A stretch of 64,000 nt of DNA from Paraburkholderia nodosa (GCF_001718195.1 NZ_MCNV01000003.1:124001-188000); one strand, 5' to 3'. Numbered from the stretch's first letter, positions 45,841 to 55,693 are shown. Translations and numbers: made by a program. The notes: a model not told the origin generated them from the letters alone.

Positions 45841-47078
45841 GCGTGACGCTTGAAGACGAGCGTGCCGTTCGTGCCGCCGAACCCGAACGAGTTCTTCAGC
45901 GCGACGTCGATCTTCATGTCCCGCGCGGTGTTCGCGCAGTAGTCCAGGTCGCATGCCGGATCCTGGTTGAAGATGTTGATCGTCGGCGGCGACACCTGGT
46001 TATGCACCGCGAGCACCGTAAACACCGATTCCAGGCCGCCCGAGCCACCCAGCAGGTGGCCCGTCATCGACTTGGTAGAGTTCACGACGATGTCCTTCGC
46101 GTGGTCACCGAACGCGCGCTTGATCGCGAGGGTTTCCGCGAGGTCGCCGAGCGGCGTCGACGTGCCGTGTGCGCTGAGCCAGTTCACTTCGTTGGCGTTG
46201 ACGCCCGCGTTCTTCAGCGCGGCGATCATGCAGCGGCGTGCGCCGTCGCCATCTTCCGGCGGAGCGGTCATGTGATACGCATCACCGCTCATGCCGTAGC
46301 CGCTGATTTCCGCGTAGATCTTCGCGCCGCGCGCCTTCGCGTGTTCGTACTCTTCGAGCACCATCACGCCCGCGCCTTCGCCGAGCACGAAGCCGTCACG
46401 GTCCTTGTCCCACGGACGGCTGGCCGTCGCCGGATCGTCGTTGCGCTGCGAGAGCGCGCGCGCCGCCGCGAAGCCGCCGATGCCGAGCGGAGAGACCGTC
46501 GCTTCCGCACCGCCCGCGATCATCACGTCGCAGTCGCCGTATTCGATCAGACGCGACGCTTCGCCGATGCAGTGCAGGCCGGTCGTACAGGCCGTGACCA
46601 TCGCCAGATTCGGACCCTTGAGGCCGTACTTGATCGACAGATGGCCCGAGATCATGTTGATGATCGAGGCGGGCACGAAGAACGGCGAGATGCGGCGCGG
46701 GCCGCGGTTGAGCAGTTCGGTTTGCGTGACTTCGATCATCGGCAGACCGCCGATGCCCGAGCCGACGTTCACGCCGATCCGTTCCGCGTTCGCTTCGGTG
46801 ACTTCGAGACCGCTGTCCTGGATCGCCTGCATGCCCGCCGCGATGCCGTAATGGATGAACGTGTCCATATGGCGCGCTTCTTTCGCCGGCATGTAGTCTT
46901 CGACGTTGAAGCCCTTCACTTCGCCGGCAAAGCGGGTCGAGAAGTTCGTAGCGTCGAACTTCGTGATGTTGGCGATGCCGGACTTCCCGGCGACCAGATT
47001 GGCCCAGCCGTCGGCAACATTATTGCCAACAGGCGAAATCAGCCCCAGGCCTGTAACAACAACTCGACGACGGCTCAC
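45837..47078 (-). CDS. fabF: beta-ketoacyl-ACP synthase II
   Basis: 413 aa with GTG start ([20 protein letters not shown]). The condensing triad is Cys in [15 protein letters not shown], His in [14 protein letters not shown] and His in [15 protein letters not shown]. It elongates acyl-ACP with malonyl-ACP and is needed for temperature control of unsaturated acyl chains. It follows acpP, separated by a hairpin terminator, so its expression is probably a fraction of acpP's. The next gene starts within its stop codon. Confidence 0.97.
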   Translation of the reverse strand: MSRRRVVVTGLGLISPVGNNVADGWANLVAGKSGIANITKFDATNFSTRFAGEVKGFNVEDYMPAKEARHMDTFIHYGIAAGMQAIQDSGLEVTEANAERIGVNVGSGIGGLPMIEVTQTELLNRGPRRISPFFVPASIINMISGHLSIKYGLKGPNLAMVTACTTGLHCIGEASRLIEYGDCDVMIAGGAEATVSPLGIGGFAAARALSQRNDDPATASRPWDKDRDGFVLGEGAGVMVLEEYEHAKARGAKIYAEISGYGMSGDAYHMTAPPEDGDGARRCMIAALKNAGVNANEVNWLSAHGTSTPLGDLAETLAIKRAFGDHAKDIVVNSTKSMTGHLLGGSGGLESVFTVLAVHNQVSPPTINIFNQDPACDLDYCANTARDMKIDVALKNSFGFGGTNGTLVFKRHA

Positions 47079-47100
47079 GGTAACCCCTTATCCATAGATG

Positions 47101-47154
47101 ACAAAAACAAAAGCCACAGAGGCCACAGGAAATGCTCCTGTGAGCCCTGTGGCT
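47101..47154 (-). terminator. terminator/attenuator between acpP and fabF
   Basis: Minus strand: AGCCACAG ... CTGTGGCT outer stem enclosing CACAGGA/TCCTGTG, then TTTTGTTTTTG. It ends most acpP transcripts before fabF, whose start is 23 nt further on. Confidence 0.85.
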
Positions 47155-47269
47155 AGTTGACCGGCAGATGCCCCGCAGCGAGTGCGGCGGGCGTATGCGG
47201 TTTCACGGGCGAGCGTCCTCGCGGGCCGCCAGCGCACTGCGTTGCGCGGCCCAGGCGGGAATCTGGCGC

Positions 47270-47509
47270 TTAAGCCTTGACGTTCGCGCGAGCGTAGTCG
47301 ATCGCTTGCTGAACCGTCGTGATCTTCTCGGCTTCCTCGTCCGGGATTTCCATGCCGAACTCGTCTTCGAGAGCCATGACCAGTTCGACGGTGTCGAGCG
47401 AGTCGGCGCCCAGGTCGTTCACGAACGAAGCTTCGTTCTTGATTTCAGCTTCGGCGACGCCCAGTTGCTCGGCGACGATCTTCTTGACGCGCTGTTCGAT
47501 GTTGTCCAT
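47270..47509 (-). CDS. acpP: acyl carrier protein
   Basis: 79 aa acidic protein. Ser37 in [20 protein letters not shown] receives phosphopantetheine from AcpS. It carries growing acyl chains in type II fatty-acid synthesis. A strong GGAGGGG site precedes the ATG and a dedicated promoter lies about 50 bp upstream, consistent with very high expression. Confidence 0.98.
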
Positions 47510-47555
47510 TACCCCTCCAAGGGAAAAAAGTTAGCTCATGAATGCGAGTGCGCGC

Positions 47556-47583
47556 ATTTTATCAGGTTTGACCTGGCTGAAAA
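47556..47583 (-). promoter_or_regulatory. acpP promoter with a palindrome in the spacer
   Basis: Minus strand TTTTCA, 16-bp spacer, TAAAAT, with start near 47549 and a leader of about 40 nt. The spacer contains CAGGT-CAA-ACCTG (47563-47575), a perfect 5-bp dyad placed where a repressor would block polymerase. The regulator is not identified. Confidence 0.6.
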
Positions 47584-47676
47584 GCGGCGCTCAAGGTTCC
47601 GGAAGGCTATCCGCGACGGCGCTTGCGCAATGTTTTGCATCAAGCGCATCAAGGCGCGGATAGTACCTGAATCCGG

Positions 47677-48426
47677 TTAAGACATATACATGCCGCCGTT
47701 CACGTGCAACGTCGTGCCCGTGATGTAGGCTGCCTGCGGCGACGCGAGGAACGCGACCGCATGCGCGATGTCGTCCGGGCTGCCGAGACGGCCCAACGGA
47801 ATCTGCTGCTTGAGCACGGCTTGCTGCTCCGCCGGCAAGTCCTTCGTCATGTCGGTGTCGATGAAACCGGGCGCGACGCAGTTCACGGTGATGCCGCGGC
47901 TGCCGATCTCGCGTGCGAGCGCGCGCGTCATGCCCGCCACGCCGGCCTTGGCGGCGGCGTAGTTAGCCTGACCCGGGTTGCCCGACGAGCCCACCACCGA
48001 GGTGATATTGATGATGCGGCCGCCCTTCGCCTTCATCATCGGGCGCAGCACGGCGCGCGAGAGGCGGAACACCGACTTCAGGTTGGTGTCGATGACCGAG
48101 TCCCACTCGTCGTCCTTCATGCGCATCGCCAGGTTGTCCTGCGTGATGCCCGCATTATTGACGAGGATCGCAAGACCGCCGAATTCCTTGACCGTTGCGT
48201 CGATCAGCGCCTCCGCCGCAGCGGCGTCGTTCACGTCGAGCACCGCGCCGCGGCCCTTCAGGCCCGCTGCTTCGAAAGCGGCCGAGATGGCCTGCGCGCC
48301 GGCTTCGCTCGTTGCCGTACCGATCACCGTCGCGCCCTGGCGCGCCAGTTCCAGCGCGATCGCGCGGCCGATGCCGCGGGTGGCGCCGGTCACGATCGCG
48401 GCTTGATTGTCGAGAGTCTTTTCCAT
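47677..48426 (-). CDS. fabG: 3-oxoacyl-ACP reductase
   Basis: 249 aa short-chain dehydrogenase. NADPH site VTGATRGIGRAIALEL, the VNNAGITQDNLAMRM segment, catalytic Ser in ITSVVGSSGNPGQ, the YAAAK motif (Tyr/Lys) and the C-terminal ITGTTLHVNGGMYMS. It reduces beta-ketoacyl-ACP in fatty-acid elongation. It lies between fabD and acpP in the conserved order. Confidence 0.97.
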   Translation of the reverse strand: MEKTLDNQAAIVTGATRGIGRAIALELARQGATVIGTATSEAGAQAISAAFEAAGLKGRGAVLDVNDAAAAEALIDATVKEFGGLAILVNNAGITQDNLAMRMKDDEWDSVIDTNLKSVFRLSRAVLRPMMKAKGGRIINITSVVGSSGNPGQANYAAAKAGVAGMTRALAREIGSRGITVNCVAPGFIDTDMTKDLPAEQQAVLKQQIPLGRLGSPDDIAHAVAFLASPQAAYITGTTLHVNGGMYMS

Positions 48427-48460
48427 CGTTTGAATCCGTTAGCGGTGGTGGCGTAGGCGC

Positions 48461-49399
48461 TCAGGCCTTCAGAAGCGCGAGCGCTTCGTCGAGCGACTTC
48501 GGATCGAGCACCGAGGCGCCGACCAGGTTGCCGTCGATACGCCTGGTGAGGCCCGCAAGCACCTTGCCCGGACCGCATTCGACCACGTGCGTCGCGCCTT
48601 GCGCCGCAATGGCCTGCACACATTCGACCCAGCGCACGGCGCCCGCGGCCTGGCGCACGAGCGCGTCGCGGATTTTCGCGGGGTCGGTTTCGAATGCCAC
48701 GTCGACGTTGTTCACCACGGGGATCTGCGGCGCATTCAGCGTCACGTTCGCGAGATAGTCGCGCAGCTGATCCGAGGCAGGCTTGAGCAGCGACGAGTGG
48801 AACGGCGCCGAAACCGGCAGCGGCAGCGCGCGCTTGGCGCCCTTCGCCTTGGCGATCTCGCAGGCCTTCTCGACCGCGCCCTTGTGGCCCGCGATCACGA
48901 CTTGCGCCGGCGCGTTGAAGTTCACGGCTTCGACCACGCCGCCGCTCGCAGCGGCGGCTTCCGTGCAGACTGCGCGCACGGTGTCGTCGTCGAGACCGAG
49001 CACGGCGGCCATGCCGCCCTCGCCCACCGGCACCGCGCTTTGCATCGCCTGCGCGCGAAAGCGCACGAGCGGCACGGCGTCGCGGAATGCGAGGACGCCG
49101 GCGGCGACGAGCGCCGTGTATTCGCCGAGGCTGTGGCCCGCGACGATGGCAGGCAGAGGGCCGCCCGCCTGCTGCCACGCGCGATAGACGGCGTAGGCGG
49201 CGGTGAGCATGACCGGCTGCGTGTTGGTGGTGAGATTGAGTTCTTCGGCGGGGCCTTCGGCGATCAGCTTGCCGAGGTCCTGGCCCAGCGCGTCGGACGC
49301 TTCTTGCAGCGTCTCGCGCACGATGGCGTTATCGGCGAAGGCGTCGAGCATGCCGACGGCCTGCGAGCCTTGTCCGGGAAAAACGAACGCGAATTTCAT
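48461..49399 (-). CDS. fabD: malonyl-CoA:ACP transacylase
   Basis: 312 aa. KFAFVFPGQGSQAVGML opening, nucleophile Ser in VAGHSLGEYTALVAAG, Arg in RFRAQAMQ and catalytic His in SAPFHSSLL. It loads malonyl groups on ACP. The start MKFAFVFP is the family start; the frame extends seven codons upstream. Confidence 0.97.
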   Translation of the reverse strand: MKFAFVFPGQGSQAVGMLDAFADNAIVRETLQEASDALGQDLGKLIAEGPAEELNLTTNTQPVMLTAAYAVYRAWQQAGGPLPAIVAGHSLGEYTALVAAGVLAFRDAVPLVRFRAQAMQSAVPVGEGGMAAVLGLDDDTVRAVCTEAAAASGGVVEAVNFNAPAQVVIAGHKGAVEKACEIAKAKGAKRALPLPVSAPFHSSLLKPASDQLRDYLANVTLNAPQIPVVNNVDVAFETDPAKIRDALVRQAAGAVRWVECVQAIAAQGATHVVECGPGKVLAGLTRRIDGNLVGASVLDPKSLDEALALLKA

Positions 49400-49523
49400 A
49401 ACGTCCCCAAATTCGATCAATACGGGTGGGCAATGCGCTCGGATGAACCGCCGCCGGCTGCGCGCGACATGCGCGTCGTGCGCCAGGACCAGCTGCGGGA
49501 GCGCGAAAGCCCGCTCAGGATGC

Positions 49524-50513
49524 TTAGAAGCGGATGACGGAGGCGCCCCAGGTGAAGCCGCCGCCGACGCCTTCGATCAGCACGTTGTGGCCGCGCTTGA
49601 TGCGGCCGTCGCGCACCGCGACGTCGAAAGCGAGCGGAATGGAGGCCGCCGAGGTGTTGCCATGTTCGCCCACCGTCACCACCATGCGCTCGGCGGGCAG
49701 GCCGAGCTTGCGGCAGGTGCCCTGCATGATGCGGATGTTGGCCTGGTGCGGAATCAGCCAGTCGACCTGGTCGGCGGTGAGCTGCGCCTTGTCGAGCGCC
49801 TCGATCGCGACCTTTTCGAGCACGTTCACGGCCAGCTTGAACACGGCCTGGCCGTCCATGTGCAGGAACGCGTTGCCCGCGATCACGCCGCCGTGCACGT
49901 TGCCCGGCGTGCACAGGATGTGCGCGTAGCTGCCGTCGGCGTGCAGCGCGCTCGAAAGCACGCCCGGTTCGCTCGACGCCTGCAGGATGATCGCGCCTGC
50001 GCCGTCGCCGAACAGCACACAGGTGGTGCGATCGTTGAAATCGAGAATTCGCGAGAAGGTCTCCGCGCCGACCACGAGCGCCGTGCGATGCTGGCCGCTG
50101 CGGATCAGGCTGTCGGCTACCGAAACGGCGTACGCGAAGCCCGAGCACACGGCCTGCACGTCGAACGCCGCGCCGTGATTGCGGATGCCGAGCTTGTTCT
50201 GCAAGAGGCAGGCCGTGCTCGGAAAGACGAAATCGGGCGTGGAAGTGGCGACGATGATGAGGTCGATCGACTGCGGATCGACGTCGGCTGCCGCGATCGC
50301 GCGCTGCGATGCCGCAAGCGCGAGATCGCTCGTCGTGACGTCGGGCGCGGCGAAGTGGCGCGCGTGAATGCCCGTGCGGGCCACGATCCACTCGTCGCTC
50401 GTTTCGACGCCTTTTGCGGCGAGCCGTTCGGCCAGTTCCTGGTTGGTGACGCGATCAGGCGGAAGGTAGCTGCCCGTGCCGATCACGCGGGAATAGAGAG
50501 TCGATTGAGCCAT
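49524..50513 (-). CDS. fabH: beta-ketoacyl-ACP synthase III
   Basis: 329 aa. The Cys-His-Asn triad is Cys123 in [11 protein letters not shown], His in [10 protein letters not shown] and Asn in [13 protein letters not shown]. It starts fatty-acid synthesis by condensing acetyl-CoA with malonyl-ACP. The start codon shares an A with the plsX stop (TAATG), so the two are translationally coupled. Confidence 0.97.
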   Translation of the reverse strand: MAQSTLYSRVIGTGSYLPPDRVTNQELAERLAAKGVETSDEWIVARTGIHARHFAAPDVTTSDLALAASQRAIAAADVDPQSIDLIIVATSTPDFVFPSTACLLQNKLGIRNHGAAFDVQAVCSGFAYAVSVADSLIRSGQHRTALVVGAETFSRILDFNDRTTCVLFGDGAGAIILQASSEPGVLSSALHADGSYAHILCTPGNVHGGVIAGNAFLHMDGQAVFKLAVNVLEKVAIEALDKAQLTADQVDWLIPHQANIRIMQGTCRKLGLPAERMVVTVGEHGNTSAASIPLAFDVAVRDGRIKRGHNVLIEGVGGGFTWGASVIRF

Positions 50514-51652
50514 TATGCCTTCGAGGATGATGCGGCGCCGGGCGGTACCTCGCCCGCTGCCTGGCTGGGCGCACTGGTAGCCTGCCCCGCCTGCGCGGCT
50601 TGCACGTTCTGGGCGCCGCCGGGCTCGTCTGCCGCCTGTTCGAGCGAACCGGCGTTTTCTTCCATGGCGTGCGCGAGGCGCTCCAGCACGCCATTTTTGA
50701 CGGCATCATACCCGCGATTGATCGCACACTCAAACGCGTAGGCATCGGCCGAGCCGTGGCTCTTGATGACGAGGCTCTTCAGGCCGAGCAGCGCAGCGCC
50801 GTTGTACTGGCGATGGTCGACACGCTTCTTGAAGCGCATGAGCACGGGCAGTGCGGCAATCGCCATGAGCTTCGTGAGCCACGAGCGGCCGAACTCTTCC
50901 TTGATCATGTCGTTGAGCATCTGCGCGAGGCCCTCCGACGTCTTGAGCGCGACATTCCCAACGAAACCGTCACAGACGATGACGTCGACGGTGCCCTTGT
51001 AAATGTCGTTGCCTTCGACGTTGCCGCGGAAGTTCAGCGTGCTCGCGCGCAGGAGCTCGCCCGCGCGCTTGATGGTGTCGTTGCCCTTGATGACTTCTTC
51101 GCCGATATTCAGGAGCCCGATGGTTGGGCGATCCTTGCCCTCGAGCGCCGCGACGAGCGCGTGGCCCATCTCCGCGAACTGCAGCAGGTGCTGCGGTTCG
51201 CAGTCGACGTTCGCGCCGAGGTCGAGCATCGTCGTATAGCCGCGCGGGTTCGGCAGCGCGAAGGCGATGGCCGGGCGTTCGATGCCGGGCAACGTCTTGA
51301 GCACGTAGCGCGAGACCGCCATTAGCGCACCGGTATTGCCGGCCGAGATGCAGGCTTGCGCCTCGCCCTCTTTCACGCGATTGAGCGCGACGCGCATCGA
51401 CGAATCTTTTTTCTTGCGCAGGGCGACTTCAACCGGATCGTCCATTTCGACGACCTCGGTGGCGGGCACGACGGTAAGCGCGGGATGGTCCGACGCCTTC
51501 AGCTTCTTCAACTGGGCGCGAACCGCCGACTCGACGCCCACGAGCATGAGATGCGCGTCGGGGTGCGAGCGGACGAAATGGACTGCGGCAGGCACCGTCA
51601 CAGACGGGCCGTGGTCGCCTCCCATGCAATCTATCGTGAGCGTAACAGTCAT
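50513..51652 (-). CDS. plsX: phosphate acyltransferase PlsX
   Basis: 379 aa. The start [20 protein letters not shown], the [22 protein letters not shown] segment, [15 protein letters not shown] and [20 protein letters not shown] are family features. It makes acyl-phosphate from acyl-ACP for phosphatidic-acid synthesis at the membrane. The last 35 residues are Ala/Gln/Gly rich and poorly conserved. An intervening terminator separates it from rpmF. Confidence 0.96.
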   Translation of the reverse strand: MTVTLTIDCMGGDHGPSVTVPAAVHFVRSHPDAHLMLVGVESAVRAQLKKLKASDHPALTVVPATEVVEMDDPVEVALRKKKDSSMRVALNRVKEGEAQACISAGNTGALMAVSRYVLKTLPGIERPAIAFALPNPRGYTTMLDLGANVDCEPQHLLQFAEMGHALVAALEGKDRPTIGLLNIGEEVIKGNDTIKRAGELLRASTLNFRGNVEGNDIYKGTVDVIVCDGFVGNVALKTSEGLAQMLNDMIKEEFGRSWLTKLMAIAALPVLMRFKKRVDHRQYNGAALLGLKSLVIKSHGSADAYAFECAINRGYDAVKNGVLERLAHAMEENAGSLEQAADEPGGAQNVQAAQAGQATSAPSQAAGEVPPGAASSSKA

Positions 51653-51675
51653 GGAATGCGACGGATTTCAGGCAT

Positions 51676-51705
51676 AAAAAAGCGGCAGTTGAATGCCGCC
51701 TTTTT
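51676..51705 (-). terminator. terminator/attenuator between rpmF and plsX
   Basis: Minus strand AAAAAGG-CGGCA ... TGCCGCTTTTTT with a TTCAAC loop. It would end many rpmF transcripts so that the ribosomal protein is made in excess over PlsX. Confidence 0.8.
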
Positions 51706-51786
51706 GCCGAGCCGAAATATGGTCAAGCGAACGGAATCGTCAGATGCGGCGCCAGATGTCAAACACTGCGCCGCACGCTGAAACGA

Positions 51787-51966
51787 TTAGTCGTTCTTGG
51801 TCTTGACGACTTTCTTGCCGCGGTAGTAGCCGTTCGGGCTGATGTGGTGACGCAGATGCACTTCACCCGTGCTCGGCTCGACGGCCAGGGGCGCGCCCGT
51901 GAGGAAATCGTGCGAGCGGTGCATACCGCGCTTCGACGGCGACTTCTTGTTTTGTTGAACTGCCAT
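51787..51966 (-). CDS. rpmF: 50S ribosomal protein L32
   Basis: 59 aa basic protein: [20 protein letters not shown] then [18 protein letters not shown]. This is the Cys-less L32 type (no CxxC zinc ribbon). CAGGAG lies at good spacing before the ATG, deciding the start over one 11 codons upstream. It sits between yceD and plsX as in E. coli. Confidence 0.97.
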   Translation of the reverse strand: MAVQQNKKSPSKRGMHRSHDFLTGAPLAVEPSTGEVHLRHHISPNGYYRGKKVVKTKND

Positions 51967-52100
51967 GATAACTCCTGAAAATTTTCCGAATTCTAACACA
52001 GCCCGATCCGGCCGCCGCCACCCTTGGGGGATGGCCGGACTCCGGGCTCAGGCCCACGCGTCTGGTACTGCCTGCCCCGCACAGCCGCCCAAGGCTTCCC

Positions 52101-52742
52101 TTAGTGCTTGCTGCCAGGACCGTCCTTCTTGAGCGATTCGAGCGCCGCAAACGGGTTGACGCGCTCTTCCGGCTCGATTTCCTGCTCCGGCACGTCGTCT
52201 ACGGAATCCACGCCTTCCGCGCCGTCGGGACCCGAGGCGAGGCTTTCGTGAATTTCCGGACAGACTTCGTGCTTCGGCACCAGCGGCAGCGCGAGCAACA
52301 GCTCCTCTTCGATCAAGTCGACGAGATCGAAATGGCGCGAGCCCACGATCACTTCGACTTCATCGTCGTCGAGCGGAAACTCGTCCGCCTCTTCTTCCGT
52401 CTGGACGATACGGAAGGTCGCATCCGCATTGAATGCCTGCTCGTAGGGAGCGAGGCACCGCTGGCACGTGAGCCACGCGCCACCGTGAACAGCCAGCCGC
52501 AGGTATGGCTGCGGCCCTTCGGTGCCGTCGTCCTGCAATTCCTGCTGGGTAAAGCCCGCAGCCTGCCAGGTGAACGCGGTGTCGCGATCTGGCGCCTCGG
52601 CCGGGACTTCGTTTAACATGCGCGGCAGTTGCGAGACGCGCACGACGCCTGCCGCTTCGCGCTCGCTGCGCGCGAATTCGAAGATATCGAAGTCGCGCGG
52701 ATTCAATTCGGCGCCAGCAGGCTTGCCAGTGTGTTCGGTCAT
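52101..52742 (-). CDS. yceD: YceD family protein (DUF177), 23S rRNA accumulation protein
   Basis: 213 aa. The DUF177 core shows a CQRCLAPYEQ motif and a later Cys (KHEVCPEIHE) with the DLVDLIEEELLLALPLVPKH segment. The C-terminal third is acidic. E. coli YceD is needed for normal 23S rRNA levels. It is the first gene of the yceD-rpmF-plsX-fab cluster, with a near-consensus promoter about 230 bp upstream. Confidence 0.9.
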   Translation of the reverse strand: MTEHTGKPAGAELNPRDFDIFEFARSEREAAGVVRVSQLPRMLNEVPAEAPDRDTAFTWQAAGFTQQELQDDGTEGPQPYLRLAVHGGAWLTCQRCLAPYEQAFNADATFRIVQTEEEADEFPLDDDEVEVIVGSRHFDLVDLIEEELLLALPLVPKHEVCPEIHESLASGPDGAEGVDSVDDVPEQEIEPEERVNPFAALESLKKDGPGSKH

Positions 52743-53195
52743 GTGCGCTCTCCTGCTTCAAGGCTTAGGGCGCGGCGAGCGATGCGCGAAAGCCGCCAGC
52801 GGCCCGCAGCAATCCAGCCTGGCCGGCCCGCACGGGTCGCTATCGACCTGCGCTTGCCAACATTCGCCATCGACACGCTACTGCCGGCAAGGTCATTCGA
52901 GCCGTGACGCCGCGAAATTCAGGCGCCCGCACAAGACGTGCGACGAGAGCGTACCGATGAAAAGCCCAAAATCATATCGCCTTTATCTTTGTGAGTCAAA
53001 CACTTAAGCTCGCGTACGCAAGTGTCTGTGCAAGCGCGGTCTTCGGGAGCCTCTGACGACGTTTTGCGGGATATCCGCCCCCGTTTTCACGGCGAAATCC
53101 GCCCGAAAATCGCCAAACCACAGCCGCCTTTTTTCCAGCCGCATACACAGCCACATTCGCAGCCGCTCTTCCATACTCCGATACTCAGATCGAAC
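52743..53195. other. intergenic region between divergent yceD and maf
   Basis: 453 bp. It holds the yceD promoter (52971-52999) and about 220 nt of yceD leader. The maf frame is open from 53022, but residues upstream of the chosen start do not look like Maf. No hairpin of note. Confidence 0.5.
52971..52999 (-). promoter_or_regulatory. sigma-70 promoter of the yceD-rpmF-plsX-fab cluster
   Basis: Minus strand TTGACT, 17-bp spacer, TATGAT; start near 52964. It is one of the best hexamer pairs in the window and suits a highly expressed ribosomal-protein gene. Confidence 0.75.
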
Positions 53196-53834
53196 ATGCA
53201 GGATTCTCCCTCGCAGGCCCCGCGCACGGGCCGCCCCGCCCTCATCCTCGCCTCCAGCTCGCGCTACCGGCGCGAGTTGCTCGAGCGCCTGCGCATTCCC
53301 TTCGACACGGCCGTGCCCGCCGTCGACGAAACGCCGCAGCCCGGCGAAACGCCCGAAGCGACGGCGCTGCGCCTGGCTACCGCGAAGGCCCGCGCCGTGG
53401 CCGCCGCGCTGCCCGCCGGCGCGGCGCGAACGCTGGTGATCGGCTCCGACCAGGTCGCCACCTTCGATGGCCGCCAGATCGGCAAGCCCGGCACGCACGA
53501 GCGCGCGCTCGAGCAGTTGCTGGCCATGCGCGGCCGCGAAGTGTTGTTCCATAGTGCCCTGAGCGTGCTCGACACCGCGACTGGCCAAACGGATACCGTC
53601 GATGTCGTCACGAAGGTGCGCTTTCGCGACCTGCCCGACGCCGCGCTCGACGCCTACCTGCGCGCCGAAACGCCTTACGACTGCGCGGGCAGCGCGAAAG
53701 CGGAAGGGCTTGGCATCACGCTGCTCGAAGCGATCGAATCTGACGACCCCACCGCCCTGATTGGCCTGCCGCTCATCGCGCTCACGCGCATGCTGCTTGC
53801 CGCGGGATACCCGTTGCTGGAGACGCAAGCATGA
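53196..53834 (+). CDS. Maf-like nucleotide pyrophosphatase (YceF type)
   Basis: 212 aa. LILASSSRYRRELLERL is the Maf signature; ATAKARAVA, VIGSDQVATFDG (catalytic Asp), KPGTHERALEQLLAMRGREVLFHSAL and CAGSAKAEGLGITLLEAIESDDPTALIGLPL complete the fold. The presence of the S-x4-R, K and Q/E pattern suggests the YceF subgroup acting on m7GTP; that is inference. The start is the first ATG near the domain. Its stop overlaps the next start (ATGA). Confidence 0.88.
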   Translation: MQDSPSQAPRTGRPALILASSSRYRRELLERLRIPFDTAVPAVDETPQPGETPEATALRLATAKARAVAAALPAGAARTLVIGSDQVATFDGRQIGKPGTHERALEQLLAMRGREVLFHSALSVLDTATGQTDTVDVVTKVRFRDLPDAALDAYLRAETPYDCAGSAKAEGLGITLLEAIESDDPTALIGLPLIALTRMLLAAGYPLLETQA

Positions 53835-54553
53835 GCCTCGGCACCCTCTATCTGATTCCCAACACGCTCGGCGAAGGCGACGACGACGCGCTCAATGCCG
53901 TCCTGCCGACGCCCGTGCGCGAACGCGCGGGTGCACTCGCCAGCTACATCGGCGAAAACGCGAAGACCACGCGCGCCTTCCTCAAGCGCGTGGGCACGAC
54001 GCGGCCGATCCAGGAAATCGAGATCCGCGAACTCAATGTCAACACGCCCGCCGGCGAGGTCGAAAAGCTGCTCGCCCCGCTGCTCGCGGGCATCGACACG
54101 GGGCTCGTTTCCGAGGCGGGCGTGCCCGCAGTCGCCGATCCGGGCGCGCTGCTCGTGCGGCGCGCGCACGAGCGCGGCATCAAGGTCGTGCCGCTCGTGG
54201 GTCCGAGTTCGATTCTGCTCGCGTTGATGGCGTCGGGCCTGAACGGCCAGAGCTTCGCGTTTCACGGATACCTGCCCGTCGACGCGAACGAGCGCGTGAA
54301 AAAGCTGCGCGATCTCGAGCAGATCTCGCGCAAGGGCAAGCAGACGCAGATCTTCATCGAGACGCCCTACCGCAACCGCACGCTGCTCGACGCGCTGCTC
54401 GCGACCTGTGCGCCCTCCACGCTCGTGTGCGTCGCCGCCGATCTCACGCTGCCCACGGAGACGATCGTAAGCCGCGCCGTGTCCGACTGGAAAAAGAAGC
54501 CCGCGCCCGAATTGCACAAGCGGCCGGCGATCTTCCTGCTGCTCGCGCACTGA
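53831..54553 (+). CDS. tetrapyrrole-methylase-family SAM methyltransferase (RsmI-related)
   Basis: 240 aa. LYLIPNTLGEG opening, SEAGVPAVADPGALLVRRAHERGIKVVPLVGPSSILLALMASGLNGQSFAFHGYLP (SAM-binding GxPxxxDPG-like motif) and ETPYRNRTLLDALLATC are shared with RsmI, which 2'-O-methylates C1402 of 16S rRNA. This protein is shorter than RsmI (about 286 aa) and has a GEGDDDALNAVLP insertion at the N-terminus, so it is likely the separate YabC-like paralogue common beside maf. Substrate unknown. Coupled to maf by an ATGA overlap. Confidence 0.8.
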   Translation: MSLGTLYLIPNTLGEGDDDALNAVLPTPVRERAGALASYIGENAKTTRAFLKRVGTTRPIQEIEIRELNVNTPAGEVEKLLAPLLAGIDTGLVSEAGVPAVADPGALLVRRAHERGIKVVPLVGPSSILLALMASGLNGQSFAFHGYLPVDANERVKKLRDLEQISRKGKQTQIFIETPYRNRTLLDALLATCAPSTLVCVAADLTLPTETIVSRAVSDWKKKPAPELHKRPAIFLLLAH

Positions 54554-54574
54554 ACCCTTCGGCGCGCAAAAACG

Positions 54575-54615
54575 AATCGGCCGCTGCGCAACCCTCGCGC
54601 AGCGGCCGATTTTTC
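54575..54615 (+). terminator. Rho-independent terminator after the maf/methylase pair
   Basis: AATCGGCCGCTGCGC-AACCCTC-GCGCAGCGGCCGATTTTT: a perfect 15-bp stem and T-run, between convergent genes. Confidence 0.92.
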
Positions 54616-54650
54616 TCGAGGACGACCGGTGGCTAACGCCCCGCCAGTGC

Positions 54651-55655
54651 TCAGTGCACCGACAGCTTGCCGCCCATCAGCAGCGAATGCACAGCCGCCG
54701 AGCCGATGTTCGCGCCCACGCGCTTCGCCACGCGATCGGTAAGGCTCTGCTTGACCGTGTAATCGACGACGTCCGGCGCCTTGATGACCTCGCGCGCCAC
54801 GTAATCGGTGTCGCCGTAGCCGTCAGCCAGACCGAGATCCACGCTCTTCTGCCCGGTCCAGAACAGGCCCGAGAAGATATCCGGCGAGTCCTTCAGACGC
54901 TTGCCGCGGCCGGCCTTCACGGCGTCGATGAACTGCTGGTGGATCTGGTCGAGCATCTCCTGGGCATGCGCGTCCATTTTCGGCGTGTCGGGCGAGAACG
55001 GATCGAAGAAGCCCTTGTTTTCTCCCGAGGTACGCAGGCGCCGCTGGACGCCGAGCTTGTCCATGAGGCCGGTAAAGCCGAATCCGTCCATCAGCACGCC
55101 GATCGAGCCCACGATGCTCGCCTTGTTGACGTAAATCTTGTCGGCGGCGGCCGCAACGTAATATCCGCCCGAAGCGCACATGTCGCCCACCACCACATAC
55201 AGCGGGATGGCCGGATACTTGATGCGCAGACGGTGGATCTCGTCGTTGATGATGCCGGCCTGCACCGGGCTGCCGCCGGGGCTGTCGATATGCAGGATGA
55301 CGCCCGCGGTGCCGTCGTCGTCGAAGGCGCTGTCGAGCGCGCTGATGATGTCCTCCGCGTTCGCCGGGGTGTCGGAGCCGATTTCGCCGTCGAGCGAAAC
55401 GAGCGCCGTGTGGCGCCCTTCACTCTCCACGCGCGCGCCCGACAGATCGAGGATCGCCCACGCGATCACCACGAACACGGCGAGAAACGCGAAGCGAAAG
55501 AAAATACGCCAGCGCCGCGCCGCACGCTGCTCGGTTATGGCCGCAAGCGCGATACGTTCGAGCGCCTCGCGCTCCCAGCCAGGCGCGGACGCGCCGCGGT
55601 CTGACGAAGCCGCGCGTGGCGCTTCGTTCGAATCAGGGGTCGGATTGTCGGACAT
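54651..55655 (-). CDS. sppA: signal peptide peptidase SppA, short (S49) form
   Basis: 334 aa. One membrane segment near 51-69 (IFFRFAFLAVFVVIAWAIL). The catalytic Ser is in GDMCASGGYYVAAAADKIY, the GSIGVLMDGFG segment follows, and the Lys is in RTSGENKGFFDPFSPDTP. Short SppA forms assemble as octameric rings that degrade cleaved signal peptides in the membrane. It follows the Rieske gene by 38 bp. Confidence 0.94.
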   Translation of the reverse strand: MSDNPTPDSNEAPRAASSDRGASAPGWEREALERIALAAITEQRAARRWRIFFRFAFLAVFVVIAWAILDLSGARVESEGRHTALVSLDGEIGSDTPANAEDIISALDSAFDDDGTAGVILHIDSPGGSPVQAGIINDEIHRLRIKYPAIPLYVVVGDMCASGGYYVAAAADKIYVNKASIVGSIGVLMDGFGFTGLMDKLGVQRRLRTSGENKGFFDPFSPDTPKMDAHAQEMLDQIHQQFIDAVKAGRGKRLKDSPDIFSGLFWTGQKSVDLGLADGYGDTDYVAREVIKAPDVVDYTVKQSLTDRVAKRVGANIGSAAVHSLLMGGKLSVH

Positions 55656-55693
55656 GCGAGCGGGTTACGTTCGAAAGGGTCGAAAGTCAGGAA

